Assembly (NCBI GenBank): GCA_023362775.1
Contig: JALMGJ010000001.1
Span: forward strand, 61,905,501 to 61,969,500
DNA from: Charina bottae
Taxonomy: Eukaryota; Chordata; Lepidosauria; Squamata; Charinaidae
DNA: 64,000 bases
Direction: 5' to 3'
In this document: positions 1 through 11,251 of the stretch, in pieces
Layout: every line of letters begins with the position of its first letter
Position numbering within the stretch: position 1 is the stretch's first letter
Notes under the pieces: generated by a model
Database searches by the model: none
Seen by the model: only the letters and a program-made list of their open reading frames with translations
Told to the model about the DNA's origin: nothing
Translations under genes and position numbers: made by a program

Positions 1-300
1 AGCTTATTTAGGAAGGCAGGGCTGCTTTCTCATGCGTAGCCTTGCCGACCTGCGCTGTTCCTCCCTCCTTTACACTCTCCTTGCTCTCGGGCTGGGAGGG
101 GGTCGCAACCCCATGTCCTCATCCTTGCTGAGCAGCGGCACCTGACCCTGCTGCTCATTGGCCAGCCCCGCCTCCTCTGCCTGCCCAGGCGGCCATTCAT
201 CCGGTGCCCCCGTCGCTGCCTGCTCACCCTCCAAGGCTGTCTCAGGGCCTGGCTGCCCTTCCTTGTCCTCCATCTCAGACTCCGAGCCCCCCATGACACT
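1..300 (-). other. GC-rich acidic ORF fragment, unrecognised
   Basis: This is a GC-rich block in AT-rich surroundings, ending abruptly at 300. On the minus strand it opens with ATG and reads MGGSESEMEDKEGQPGP, continuing as an acidic, Pro/Gln-rich stretch of about 74 codons (294-70). An overlapping minus frame is also open over most of the block. I do not recognise the product. The low complexity, sharp edge and nearby retroelement suggest a gag-like or repeat-borne fragment rather than a host exon, but nothing in the window confirms this. It could also be the start of something lying beyond the left edge. Confidence 0.3.
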
Positions 301-670
301 GTTTAGGAAAATATTTCCATATCTTATTGTGTGAGTGGCAATCTCTCTCTCTCATTCACATGCACAGGTTTTGTGGTAAAAACACCTGTGTATGAATGAG
401 AAAATGTATCTAGCATTTTCAACCTATATTCATTCCCACATTTGCTATATAATGGTTAATGAACAAAAACACATTTATCCATAACTTGGTGGATGAGGCA
501 GCAGACCTGGTAATGGTAGGCATTACTGAAAACTGGCTGGGCAAAAGTAGTGATGTTACCTTGCTTGAAATCTGCCCAGCCTGATGCCAGGGTTGGCTGT
601 GTGATGATCTGTGACTATGCCTCTGAGATGCCTATATATCAGGTTGGGCTGTAGAGACAAGCTAGGGATT
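301..670. other. Intergenic, nothing recognised
   Basis: AT-rich DNA with no supported coding frame, RNA or repeat family that I can name. Confidence 0.5.
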
Positions 671-922
671 CTACTGCTGTACCACCTGTTCTGCTGCCCC
701 AGAACTTTGCAGTGTTTCATCTAATTTTAGGTTCCAGCAGTGAGCTGCTTGTTTCAAACCATAAATTGATTTTTGTAGTTCACACGCTAAACTTTTACCT
801 TGTTCAAAACCAGGTGGTTGTTGCATGTACAATTTCTGGTTTAATTCACCATACAAAAATGCAGTTTGAATATCATAATGATGAACTGACACCCCTTTTA
901 GTGCAGCAACTTTCAGCAACAA
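671..922 (-). pseudogene. copia reverse transcriptase remnant
   Basis: An 83-codon fragment containing HHYDIQTAFLYGEL (RT motif with the first catalytic Asp, D-x-x-T/A-F) and YMQQPPGFEQG, then SIYGLKQAAHCWN, all hallmarks of Ty1/copia RT. The YVDD block and RNase H are absent. The fragment joins the pre-integrase segment after a deletion that removed the integrase core. Confidence 0.85.
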
Positions 923-937
923 TCTGATTGATTCACC

Positions 938-1420
938 TTATTTATCACAAGGTTTCAACTTCAGGTCAGCACATAACTGTGGCAATTGTGCTATGTATCT
1001 GAAGGTTGCATGACCAAATCTCCTGTGCATCAAGTGTATGCACTGATCATGAATTGGAATGTTGCCAGTTACAGCTTTTGCAGCTTGGCTTTTAGCATTC
1101 TGTACTATGTACAATGAATCTCTTTGTACACCATGTGCACACAACTTACCATTCTTACATATCTCACAGCCATCTTTCTTAAATGTTATGACATATCCAG
1201 CTGCTACTAATTGAGATACAGATAGGTTAGTTTGCAATTTAGGAACAAACATCACACCTTTAACAGTTTCTCCCAAACAAGATAGATACATGCCACCTTG
1301 ATCCATAATTTCTATTGTAGATCCATCAGCCATAGAAACACTTTGTCTATTAGTTTTAGACAGTGAAACAAAGGAACTTTGACAATTTGACAAGTGACAA
1401 TTAGCACCAGAATCTAACAC
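938..1420 (-). pseudogene. copia protease and pre-integrase remnant
   Basis: A 160-codon frame opening MLDSGANCHLS. DSGA is the aspartic protease active site of copia elements. It continues with the usual FVPKLQTNLSVSQL stretch and reaches the pre-integrase zinc-binding region (MHRRFGHATF; HX..H part). It stops right where the integrase core should begin. It is in frame with the gag remnant upstream and the RT remnant downstream. Confidence 0.85.
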
Positions 1421-1705
1421 CCAGAAATCAGAATCATATTTTTCATGGACTTGCGCAATATGTGTTGTTTGCAGAGCCTTCTTTCGCGTTGGCTCTCTGT
1501 TCTTTTTTCCTGTCTTTCACTCTTTGGGCAATAAATTACAGTTTTTCTGTAAATGTCCAGCTAAGCCACAAATGAAACATCGGCTGCTAGCTAGGGCTGT
1601 GGCCTCAGCTTGATTGTTCTTCCCTGCTTTTCCATGCTGTAGCTTATCAGAAGAAATGGGTGGAGACAAGTGCCGTTCCTTTTGTTTCTCCCATTCAGCA
1701 AGTAG

Positions 1706-2161
1706 TCATCCAGAAACATACAAAGGAGTAAGTTCAGCCTCGGGCATTGCTTCCAGGGTGCAAATTAACGTATCCCACGTTTCATTCCATGAGAATAACA
1801 TAATGTATGCTTTTGTTAGAGGTGTAAACTCCATTCCTCTCTCTTGCAGTTCTACAAACAGCTGCTGTATGGAATGTAAATGTTCAGGCAAGCTTCCTTC
1901 CTCAGACAGATCTTTATAACGTTTTCTAGTTAGAGAAACCTTACTTCTAGCTGTTGCTTTGATATGCAAATCTCTTAGTGCCTCCCACAGTTCTTTTGCA
2001 GACTGCAAACCATGTACATTCACTAGCTGACTGTCTTCAACTCCCAAAATAATGGACGCTCTGGCACGTTCATCCAGCCTAAGCCATGCATTGGAGGGAT
2101 TTGCTGGAGTTGGCTCAGCTATCGGAGCCCATAAATCTTCCCTCCGAAGATACATTTCCAT
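1706..2161 (-). pseudogene. copia gag remnant
   Basis: A 151-codon open stretch beginning MEMYLRREDLWAPI. It has the layout of copia-type (UBN2) Gag: an aromatic/acidic start, NAWLRLDERARASIILGV, then a helical segment with SAKELWEALRDLHIKA and LPEHLHSIQQLFVELQERG. Gag packages the element RNA in cytoplasmic particles. The frame stops at 1706. A CCHC zinc knuckle about 125 bp further on is in the same frame, so the stop is probably a later mutation inside one polyprotein. The start is the first ATG after the LTR-like region. Confidence 0.8.
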
Positions 2162-2191
2162 TTTTAAACTCCAGTTTATATAGTTAGTATC

Positions 2192-2764
2192 TGATAATCA
2201 CTCGAGCGGCATTCCTAAATACTGAGAAGCGGCCATGGCTTCTATCTTCACTAAGCACCTTGTAAATTCCTCAGCAAGCTTTTCTGCAAACAGATAGCTG
2301 CTAGAAACCTCCCGGTAACTTCAAAGAGAAAAACACTTCACTTGCTTTGTTTACTTTTCTTCAGATGCAAGCTGCTGCTGAGCTGGTCTCTTCTTGTGCT
2401 TTCTGGGCCCATAACCTTTTGGAGTGTGTGTTTTCTTGCACACGCAGAGTATCAGAAAGTGTTTAGCTTCAGAGACCAATAAATGATGCCAGTCATTGTA
2501 GTAACTTAGTTGCAGTTGTATTAGTTACTCATTCAAACAGATACTATTTACAGTTTTCTTCCAGATCCCTGGAAGTGTTACAAATCCACATACCAGATAG
2601 TAGAAACAAACAGAAGTAAAAGCAAGTAGCAAGCAGAGGCAGGCAGGTTCTTTTATACTCTTCAGCCTGGATCACATGCTGCCTGACCTTTTAAAGTTTG
2701 CAGGTGTTTACCTAATAAGGCTTTATTGCTGAGACTTAATCCTCAAAAGAATAATACACCAACA
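2192..2764 (-). repeat. Candidate 5' LTR of the copia remnant
   Basis: The region lies directly upstream of gag. Read on the minus strand it begins TGTTGGTGTATTATTC, carries TATAAAAG about 110 bp in, and could end in CA near 2192. There is no second copy in the window to define the ends, so the limits are tentative. Confidence 0.35.
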
Positions 2765-3080
2765 CCAACTTCCCCCCTCTTTCCAAATCATTCAAAAAAA
2801 AATGCAAATATTTGCATTGGCAGGCGGTGGTGCCATCAGTCACTGCGGCTCAGGGGTGCCATTTATCCTTGAGCCAGCACAGCTTCTAGGAGGTGAAGGG
2901 AGCAGAGTCTGGAAGGCTCTTCTTAAAGGTGGCACTGGTGTTGTGGAGTGGTCTTTCCACAGAGATCAGCCAGCCCCCTCCTTCTGACTTTCAGAAGGTT
3001 AATAAAAACTGAGTTTTCTGAAGAATATTCCAGTGTTTTTCATATATTGCTCTTTTCTTTTCTTTTTAAATGTTATAGTA
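2765..3080. other. Nothing recognised
   Basis: Mixed-composition DNA with a short poly-A run near 2795. I see no supported gene or named repeat. Confidence 0.4.
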
Positions 3081-3082
3081 TA

Positions 3083-3371
3083 TAGGTAGTCCTCACTTAA
3101 CGACAGCAATTGGAACCAAAATTTCCATCGCTAAGAAACATGGTCATAAAGTGCAACATCACAGACAGCACCACTTAGCAACAGCACTTCCGGCACTTCT
3201 GGTTGTTGTTAAGCAAATCTTGCACCGTTGTTAAATGAGGACATCACATAGTATTTGTGACCTCCTGCCAGCTTCCCCATTGACTTTGCTTGAGGAACCT
3301 GGCAAAGAAGGTCACAAATGGTGATCACGTGACCACCAGGATGCTGCGACCTTCATAAGTACGAGTTAATA
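3083..3371. mobile_element. TA-target MITE fragment (CAGGTAGTCCTC family), one end only
   Basis: Begins GTAGTCCTCACTTAACGAC, the terminal motif also seen at 22094 and 44570, and shares their internal phrases (CATTGACTTTGCTTG, GGTGATCACGTGACC, TGCGACCTTCATAAGT). It has no transposase frame. The far terminus is missing. The complete copy at 44570 has a TA duplication, which points to a Tc1/mariner-pogo-type mobiliser. Confidence 0.75.
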
Positions 3372-3541
3372 AGATATATACTCTACACATGAATGCCTAT
3401 AAGCAGAACAGAGTTAGGCCCAACCAATTCTGAATGGGGGCCCTATCCCTCACCCAGTCCTTTACCATTGCTTATACTGCCTTCCCCACATGGGAGAAAA
3501 GAAGGGGGGAGGGAAGAGGATTAATTTAAAAATAAAATAAA

Positions 3542-3663
3542 ATGTGACAACCATATACAGGTTGTCCTCTTTTAACCACCACTTGTTCAGCACCGTTGTA
3601 AGTTCGAATAGTTGCTGAACAAGTGGTGGTTAAAAGAGGACCACCTGTATATGGTTGTCACAT
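3542..3663. repeat. Palindrome, 51-bp arms with 20-bp loop, built on MITE termini
   Basis: The left arm 3542-3592 and right arm 3613-3663 are reverse complements with one mismatch (50 of 51). Each arm contains a MITE terminal motif (CAGGTTGTCCTC or its complement). The outer 16 bp of each arm (ATGTGACAACCATATA) is flanking sequence beyond the expected TIR, so the palindrome is larger than a transposon TIR pair. Confidence 0.9.
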
Positions 3664-4832
3664 CTTCTGAAGTTGGACTGACATCATTCCCTTCCCACTG
3701 CACCACTTCTTACTTTGGGAATACATGTGAGCATTTACTGCTGTTCTTTTCCAAGCTTGCTGTAGCTACATCCCCCTTCTCTTGTGCTTGCCAAGGTCTG
3801 TTTTTAGAATACCAATTTTACTTACATGGACAAGAAGTGCATAGTATGATACAGAGAGGCCTTAACTACCTTTCCTAAAGGACATTTAGTTAGGTCTTCC
3901 TCTAAACTTTGGACTGCAAATAAGCTGGTTAGTAGTCATGACTCAAACAGTATTATTTTTATTCGCTGTGGCCCATGTGCAGTAGCACACAGTCCTGAAT
4001 AATGTGGCTGGTTATGCATGAGGGCAAATGGACCCAAGTGAGTAACATCATGCTGCCATGCACTGAGTGATGCTTTCAAGAAATAATTGGTGGTTTGGTG
4101 CTTTGTAATCTTGCCATATTGCCACTTTGCAACAGAAAAAAACAGCATCACAAAAGTTATGTGCTGGTATTTCATCAGGATTGCTGTTGCATAAAAGATG
4201 CGGATGTCATGAATGTAAAGAGTTGGCTTGAAAACGTATCAATTAATTCTAACATTTAGTTCATTGGGGTTTGCTCAGGCCATTTAGTACTTTGTCTATT
4301 TTTAAATATTTATATTCCCCCCCCCCCTTTCAGTCAGATTTATTCCTAAGGCTGCAAATACTGGGCTTCCCCAGGTGTCCAGATCCTCTGCAACTCTGCA
4401 CATTAAGAGCTCAGGTCTGCATATGTAGACAATGTAATGTGTTTCCTAGCTTTTCTCCAACATGGGTCACTTGTAAAGCAAGATTCCCAGCTATAGAAGA
4501 GCTGAATGTGGTCAACATGCCAAGATCTTGCTTTATCATCTCTTTTGTGGGTTTTAAATGACTAAAACCCAACTATTAATAGCTTGAAGGGAGGCAAAAC
4601 TAGAGGGGTATGTGGGAAATGGTTTTGTTACAGGTCATGATACTGTATATAACATTGCCATTCTGATTCTCTTCTACTATCACTCTAAAATTTTAACAGA
4701 GGCAACTTATAAAGTACCAGCAAATTACAGGCAAACCATAGGATGAGATACAGTACTACCCCAAAGAAGCAGCTAAGCACCATTCAGCACTGTTCTTTTC
4801 AGCTGATCATAACAATCACAATACAGTTGTTC
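3664..4832. other. Intergenic, nothing recognised
   Basis: No supported coding frame. A run of about a dozen C lies near 4317-4328. Confidence 0.4.
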
Positions 4833-4926
4833 GCAAGGCAAGGCAAGGCAAGGCAAGGCAAGGCAAGGCAAGGCAAGGCAAGGCAAGGCAAGGCAAGGCA
4901 AGGCAAGGCAAGGCAAGGCAAGGCAA
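4833..4926. repeat. (AAGGC)n microsatellite, about 19 units
   Basis: An uninterrupted pentanucleotide array. Its 5-bp period leaves long stop-free frames on both strands (KARQG and LPCLA repeats), which are not genes. Confidence 0.97.
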
Positions 4927-6209
4927 TGAAATTCAGTTAATTCCCCAGAAGATATTGTAAAGGGTAGTAAAGGAACAATCACTCCATGATATATGAAACA
5001 CATTTCCAAATAAATAAATCAGTTGATGCAACTTGACTTCCACCTTCCCTCCCACTCCTGTAACCATCACAATTCAATGAAACCTGGTCTAGAGGGTCTC
5101 TTGGTCTTCAGGAGTGGATTTGAGAGCTTCTGCAGGAAGTTTTATCAATGGAAATGGACAACTGGATTCCATCCATTGTATTGGCTATGGATGTGGATAA
5201 CTATGTCATGTATTATTTTAGCAGAATTATAGGAAGTACTTCCTTTACCAGAAAGAAAGAATACAGAATGTAATAGCAATGAATAAGATATGAGCATCAG
5301 TGGGAAGGAGAAATAATTCAATCAGACTGTCTAGAAAATGTGATTTTGTTCATTTTTGGCATATGCCTGTTGTGACACTGTGATGGAGCAAAATGTCTTT
5401 CTTATAAATATGCATTCATCTGAGTGTATATATCTAATGTAATTCTGTATTCAGTTTACTGTTATAATTTGTCAAATTAATAAACAACCATCAAAACTGA
5501 TCTTGATGAACAGTTGCAGGCCTGCTTATGTCCTGCTGAATGATTCACTTCATGTCTTACCTAGCTTGCTTATTTAATTCATAAGAATTTGATAGGTTAA
5601 TATTACAACAAAAATATTGGAAACGTGTTCAGTGATTTTACAGTATTTTCTGACCATTTATTACAAGCAGAAGCTGGGCAGTCAATACCAAAGAGAAAAT
5701 GTAATATTGGAAGCAGTTCCATCAGTTGGTCTCTGGAACTTGAAATTAAAGGAAAGTAATCTGGTGACACGTACAGTTTTCCCCCATGAGATATGCCATA
5801 AACAAACTGGACATCTAAACATTTGCTTCCCTTACTGATATTTTTAGGGAAACATAACACATAGACACAAGGGTCTAAATAAAATCCAATTGGTAAGTGA
5901 CTGAAACTTTGATATTGGTCACTTCTGAATTCTCATTCATCATATAGAGGCTCACTTTATCTCACATTTAATATAGTACCTTTTCTACAGTAAATCCTGA
6001 AGTCTGAGTGTACTGGTTTCTGAACAGTGATTCACATATTGGAAATCACTGTCATAGGCAAGATTACAGCACAGTCTACATGGTGATTCTCTTGAAAAGT
6101 GTCTGGAATTTGCAATTGGAATAAAACGAGGCAGTTAGACTGCTAACCACTTCAAGGACTGAGGATCACAGGATGACTGTACTGTGCTCTAGTTGTCAGA
6201 TCCCAGACA
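4927..6209. other. Intergenic, nothing recognised
   Basis: AT-rich, with no gene or RNA that I can support. Confidence 0.4.
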
Positions 6210-6500
6210 CAAATTAAGGTGTTGGTATTTTAAAGCACTAAATGGCTTAGAACCAAACTATCTAGGGACCTCCTATCCTGTTACAAACCTCTCCAATTCT
6301 TAAGATCTTCAGGAGAGGACTTTTTAAACATTCTGCTGCTGTCAGATGCTCAGTGTTGTAACACACAGGAGAGGACTTTTCCGGTGTTGCTCCCAGGTTA
6401 TGGCATGCATTCTCTCAAGAATTATATATGCCCCACTTACTGTTTAGAAATCTGTAAAGATGCATCTCTTTTACCAGGCTTTAAGTGTAAATTAATTCCA
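6210..6500 (+). mobile_element. CR1/L2-type LINE fragment (C-terminal RT region)
   Basis: Broken plus-strand frames read ALNGLEPNYLG and, after frameshifts, SGVAPRLWHAFSQEL. These are recognisable forms of the CR1/L2 C-terminal phrases ALxGLGPxYL and APRLWNALPxEL. No 3' tail is attached. Confidence 0.6.
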
Positions 6501-6518
6501 GTATATGTTTTATATATA

Positions 6519-6704
6519 ATTCTTTTGTTGTTGTTGTTGTTCAGTCGTTTAGTCGTGTCCGACTCCTCGTGACCTCATGGACCATAGCACGCCAGGCCTT
6601 CCTGTCCTCCACTGTCTCCCAGAGTTTACTCAAATTCATGTTCGCTACATCGGTGATGCTATCTAACCATCTCATCCTCTGCCGTCCCCTTCTCCTTTTG
6701 CCTT
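6519..6704 (-). mobile_element. BovB/RTE LINE 3' end, left half of a copy split by L1
   Basis: From a (GTT)n tail at 6525-6540 the sequence reads CAGTCGTTTAGTCGTGTCCG and then the canonical BovB 3' region (CATGGACCATAGCACGCCAGG, CCATCTCATCCTCTGCCG). It stops at the L1 insertion point. The other half resumes at 12748. The final 19 bp are the L1 target duplication. Confidence 0.9.
6686..6704. repeat. L1 target-site duplication, left copy
   Basis: CCCCTTCTCCTTTTGCCTT, identical to 12729-12747. It lies inside BovB sequence on both sides and defines the L1 insertion exactly. Confidence 0.93.
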
Positions 6705-7431
6705 TTTTGTTTTTCTTTTATTAATTTTATTTGCATTCAACATATATAATATACATAACACATGACAATAACTACATTTATATACATATATTTACATTAT
6801 ATTACATTACAATACTCATTACATGACCTGCTTCATATAACATATCCTTATTCCAATTATTTTCCCTCTATTTCCATCCTCCTTTTTTCTTCCTCTATCC
6901 CTTTCAAACAACTCTCTCCTTCCTTTCCATTCTCCTTCTTTCATCCCTATCTAACATACTTTTTTTTCTCTCCCACTCTTTCCATCCTCCTTTCTTCTTC
7001 CTTTCCTTTCCATTCTCCTTCTTTCATCCCTAACATACTCTTTTTCTCTCCCACTCTGTCCATCCCTCATCATCTACATCTTACCCTTTCTCCTTTCTTA
7101 ATGGGGTCCTCTTTCTTCCTACTTTCCTCATTTTCATCTTTTTTTTCACCTTTTTCCTTTCTTTCTTACACTTCTCTGTCCCTAATCCTATATCTATTTC
7201 CTTTTCCTCTCTTATGTTATATTACTATTCAATTTACTATTTGTTTTAATTCTAATTTAACTTATATATCTTAAATATACAATACATACATACAATTTGT
7301 TAAAATTCCTCCGGTTTTCTTAACAAAGAATATAATTGTAAATACTAGATTTACATTTTCCTTTTTCTTCTTGTATCTTATCTTTTCGCCCTCCCTTGTT
7401 TAATTATTTTATTTGTATAATTTATTGGTCT

Positions 7432-10400
7432 CTATTTGATATCATATTCTTTTTGTATATATTTTATAAAGGGATCCCATATTTCTTTGTATTTCCCCGT
7501 TTCTTTTCCTTTTATTAAATTTGTCAATTTATCTGTCTGCATTAATTCCATTATTTTCATGATCCAATCCTCTTTTGTTGGTATATTTTCTTGTTTCCAA
7601 TATTGAGCATATTTTATTCTTGCTGCTGTACTTAGATATAAGAATAAAATCTTTTGTTTTTTATTTATATTGTCATCCATTTTGCCTAGTAAATAAAATT
7701 CTGGTTTCATCCTTATATCTTTGTCTATTATTTTACATATATATTTATGTATTTTGCTCCAGTATTTTTTTGCTTTTGTACATGACCACCATACGTGGTA
7801 AAAAGACCCACTTTTAATTTTACATTTCCAACATAAATTTGTGTTACTGAGTTTTGATTTAAATAATACCTCAGGAGACATGTACCACCTAAAAATCATT
7901 TTATACAGATTTTCTCTTAAATTATTACTTAGAGTGAATTTCATATTTTTTATCCAAATATCTTGCCAATCATCATACGTAATTTCAATTCCTAGATTTT
8001 CTTCCCATTTTCTCATATAATTTTTGATTTTTATGTCCTTGGTTTTTATTTCTAGTAATATCTTATATATTTTTGAGATTAAATGGTCTTCCTCTTTCTC
8101 TAATATATTATCCCAATTATTTTCCATTTTTCTAAATTGATAGTTTTTTTTGTCTATTTTGTATTGCTCTTTTAATTGGATATATGTAAACCAATGACAT
8201 ATTATATTTTCATTTTCTAGTTCTTCTCTTGTTTTGAGTTCATAATTATTTCCATCAAATTTTAGTAAATTTTTATATCTTATACATCCTTTTTTATTTT
8301 GATTTCCTATTCTGGCACATACCTCCTGAGTTGATACCCATAACGGAAGATTAGGTGATAGTGTTTTTTGTATTTGTTCCAAATTTTCAACAATGATTTC
8401 CTTATTATATGGTTATTAAATGCCTTATTTATTTTGCTTTTGTTATACCACATGTATCCATGCCATCCGTATCTATTGTCATGCCCTTCTAGGTTTAATA
8501 TTTTTCCATTTTCTACTTTTATCCAATCTTTAATCCATATTAATCTGCATGTTTCATAATATAATTTAAAATCTGGCATTGCTAGTCCCCCTCTATCTTT
8601 TGTATCTTGCAAATATTTTAGCTTAATTCTAGGTTTTTTCTTTTGCCATATAAATTTTGTTATGTCCTTTTGCCATTTCCTAAATATTTGGTCTTTAATC
8701 ATGATTGGAATTGTTTGAAACAAATACAAAATCCTTGGTAGAACATTCATTTTTATTGTTGCTATCCTCCCCAACAATGATAATTGTAAATTTTCCCATT
8801 TCTCAAGGTCTTTTTTAATTTCCTTCCATAAATTATCATAATTATTTTTATATAGATCTAAATTATTAGATGTTAGTTGTATTCCTAAATATTTTAATTT
8901 TTTGACGTTTTGGAATCCTGTTTTTTGCTCTAATTTACTTTTCTCGTCTTTTGTCATATTTAAACTAATCATTTTTGTTTTCTGTTTGTTAATTTTAAAT
9001 CCTGATAATTCACCATACTCTTGAAGTTTAGAGATTAATTTATCTATTGTATTAATTGGATTTTGTATTGTTATTATCAAGTCGTCTGCAAAAGCCTTTA
9101 GTTTATAAATTTCCTGTTTTATCTTAATTCCTTCTAAGTTTCCATCTTTTCTAATTTCTTCTAATAGTACTTCTAGCACTAAAATAAACAATAAAGGGGA
9201 AATAGGACAACCTTGTCTAGTTCATTTTGTTATTTTGCATTCTTGGGTTTCTTCATCGTTTACTATTATTCTTGCTTTTTGTATCTTATATATTGCTTTT
9301 ATTGCATTTGTAAATTTTTCTCCAAAATTTCTGTTTTCCAATACTTAGTATATAAATTCCCAATTAACATTATCAAAGGCTTTTTCTGCGTCTAAGAATA
9401 AGAGCATTATTGGCTTTTCATTATGTACATGTGCATATTCAATTACAGTAGATCAATTACATTTCTTATGTCATCTTTTATTTGTCTGTTTGGTAAAAAT
9501 CCATTTTGGTCCTGATTAATTATTTTCTGTAATATCTTTTTTAATCTTTCAGCAAGGACAATAGCAAATATTTTGTAATAATTGTTCAACAAGGAAATTG
9601 GTCTATAGTTCTTACATTCTGCTGGGTCTTGATTTTCTTTTGGAATTAAAACAATATTGGCTTCTCTCCATGATTGTGGTATATTTGAGCGCTCCAATAT
9701 TGAGTTAAAAAGTGTTTTTAATGGGTTAATCAAATATTCCTGAATTTTTTTATAATATTCAGCTGTCAAACCATCGGTTCCTGGCGTTTTCCCTGTTTTC
9801 AATCTTTTAATTGCTTCACTAATTTCTTGGGTTGTAATATTATTATTTGTAAAATCTTTATCCTCTTCTGTTAATTTTCCTAAATTACATTTCTTAATAT
9901 ATTCATCTATTTTATTTATTGGTATTTGTTGTTTTTGGTATAATTTAGTATAATAGTCAAAGAAAGCTTTTTTAATATCTTCATTGTATATTAATTCCCT
10001 ATTCTTATCTCTAATTTTAGTGATAATTTTTTTTCTTTTTCTTTTCTTAATTTATATACCAGCCATTTTCCTGGTTTATTTGCATATTTGAAATTTCGTT
10101 GTTTAATAAATTTTAACTTTCTGACTAATTCTTCTGTTAGTTCTATCTTTAGCTGGAGTTGCAATAGTTTAATTTGATTTATTTTTTCCTCTTTTTCTTT
10201 CTTCTTTCTATTATTATTTTGCAGTTCCAATTCTTTCTCTTTTATCTGTTCCATTATTGTTTCTAATTTTTTAATGTTTTTTTTATGGTTATTTAACGAT
10301 ATCAGATATCCTCTCATATATGCTTTACTTGCATCCCATACTGTTTCTATCTTGACTTCATTATCAATATTCCAAGTAAAAAATTCTTGCAATTTTTTTT

Positions 10401-11160
10401 CTAATTGTTCTAAAAAAATTGTCTTTAAGGATATTTTCATTCATTCGCCATCTATATTTTTTTGTATTTATGTTTAGGATCATTTGGACGGGGCTGTGAT
10501 CTGAAAGTGTTTTTGGTAGAATTGATATATCTTTAATTTTCTTTGCTAAGCTTTTAGATATCCAAATCATGTCAATTCTAGAGAATGAGTTGAATCTGTT
10601 GGAATAAAATGTATATTCTCTTTTGTTTCCTTTATTATGTCTCCAAGCATCTACTAACATTGAGTTTTTTGTCATATTAAAACATTCTTTTGGTAATTTT
10701 CCTTGGTTTTTACTAATTTGATTTTCTGATTTCCTATCTATTTTAGGTTCCACAACCCCATTCAAAAACCCCATCAATATCCAATTATTGTTCATGTAAT
10801 CTGAGAGGACATCTGATAGTTCCTTAAAGAAGCTTTTTTGATTATTATTTGGGGCATATAACCCAATTATCAATATTTTCGTGTTTTGACTTTCGATTTC
10901 AAGAATTATATATCTTCCTTCTTGATCATTAACTATTAATTTTGGTTTAAGCGAGGGCTTAACATATATTGCTATACCGTTTTTTTCCCTTTCATTTGCT
11001 GTTGTAAATGATGTACCCAATTTTCTATTGTCCAGGTATTTTATATCTTTTTTTATATATATGGGTCTCTTGAAGGGCAAAAATATCTAATTCTAATTTT
11101 TTAAAAAGTTGAAACGTTCTGTTTCTTTTAACTGGGGAATTGAGACCATTTACATTCCAT
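7432..11160 (-). pseudogene. L1 ORF2 (endonuclease-reverse transcriptase), frameshifted
   Basis: It starts NVNGLNSPVKRNRTF and keeps the catalytic Glu region LQETHIY of the APE endonuclease. GLYAPNNN and SDHSP near 10500 are present, but the D-x-N block is damaged (MGFLNG for GDFN). RT motifs follow: GTDGLTAEYY, NYRPISLLNNYYKI, QNGFLPNRQIKDDI, then FADDLIITI (the YADD block) near 9085. The C-terminal Cys region CWKCKIKSGSFYHVWWSC is near 7810. The pieces occupy at least five successive frames (breaks near 10400, 9990, 9440, 9190 and 8310). The enzyme would normally nick DNA and prime reverse transcription there; this copy cannot. Confidence 0.92.
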
Positions 11161-11251
11161 GTTAAAGTTTTTAGTTTGCTCATTTTCTATACTTATTTAT
11201 TTTCCAGACAATATTTTATGACAAACCTTTCCCCCCCTCCTTTTTTATTTT

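Larger units (their letters stand above)
671..2764 (-). mobile_element. Ty1/copia LTR retrotransposon remnant, internally deleted
   Basis: Gag, zinc knuckle, protease/pre-integrase and reverse transcriptase segments all lie on the minus strand in one reading frame, as expected for a copia-type single gag-pol polyprotein. A CCHC knuckle (CFICGLAGHLQKNC) sits at 1579-1538. The catalytic integrase core and the first part of the RT are missing, because the pre-integrase segment runs straight into mid-RT near 925-940. Stops interrupt the frame near 1706 and 938. Sequence upstream of gag (about 2192-2764) has LTR-like features: a TG start at 2764 on the minus strand and a TATAAAA at 2657-2651. No matching 3' LTR is seen below 671. 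The copy is dead. Confidence 0.85.

Noticed and set aside
4743..5009. KARQG / LPCLA repeat proteins
   Set aside because: Translations of the (AAGGC)n microsatellite.
6762..7274. 170-codon plus-strand frame
   Set aside because: It is composed of Ser/Phe/Leu/Pro/Tyr from the pyrimidine-rich strand of the L1 3' UTR; low-complexity artefact.
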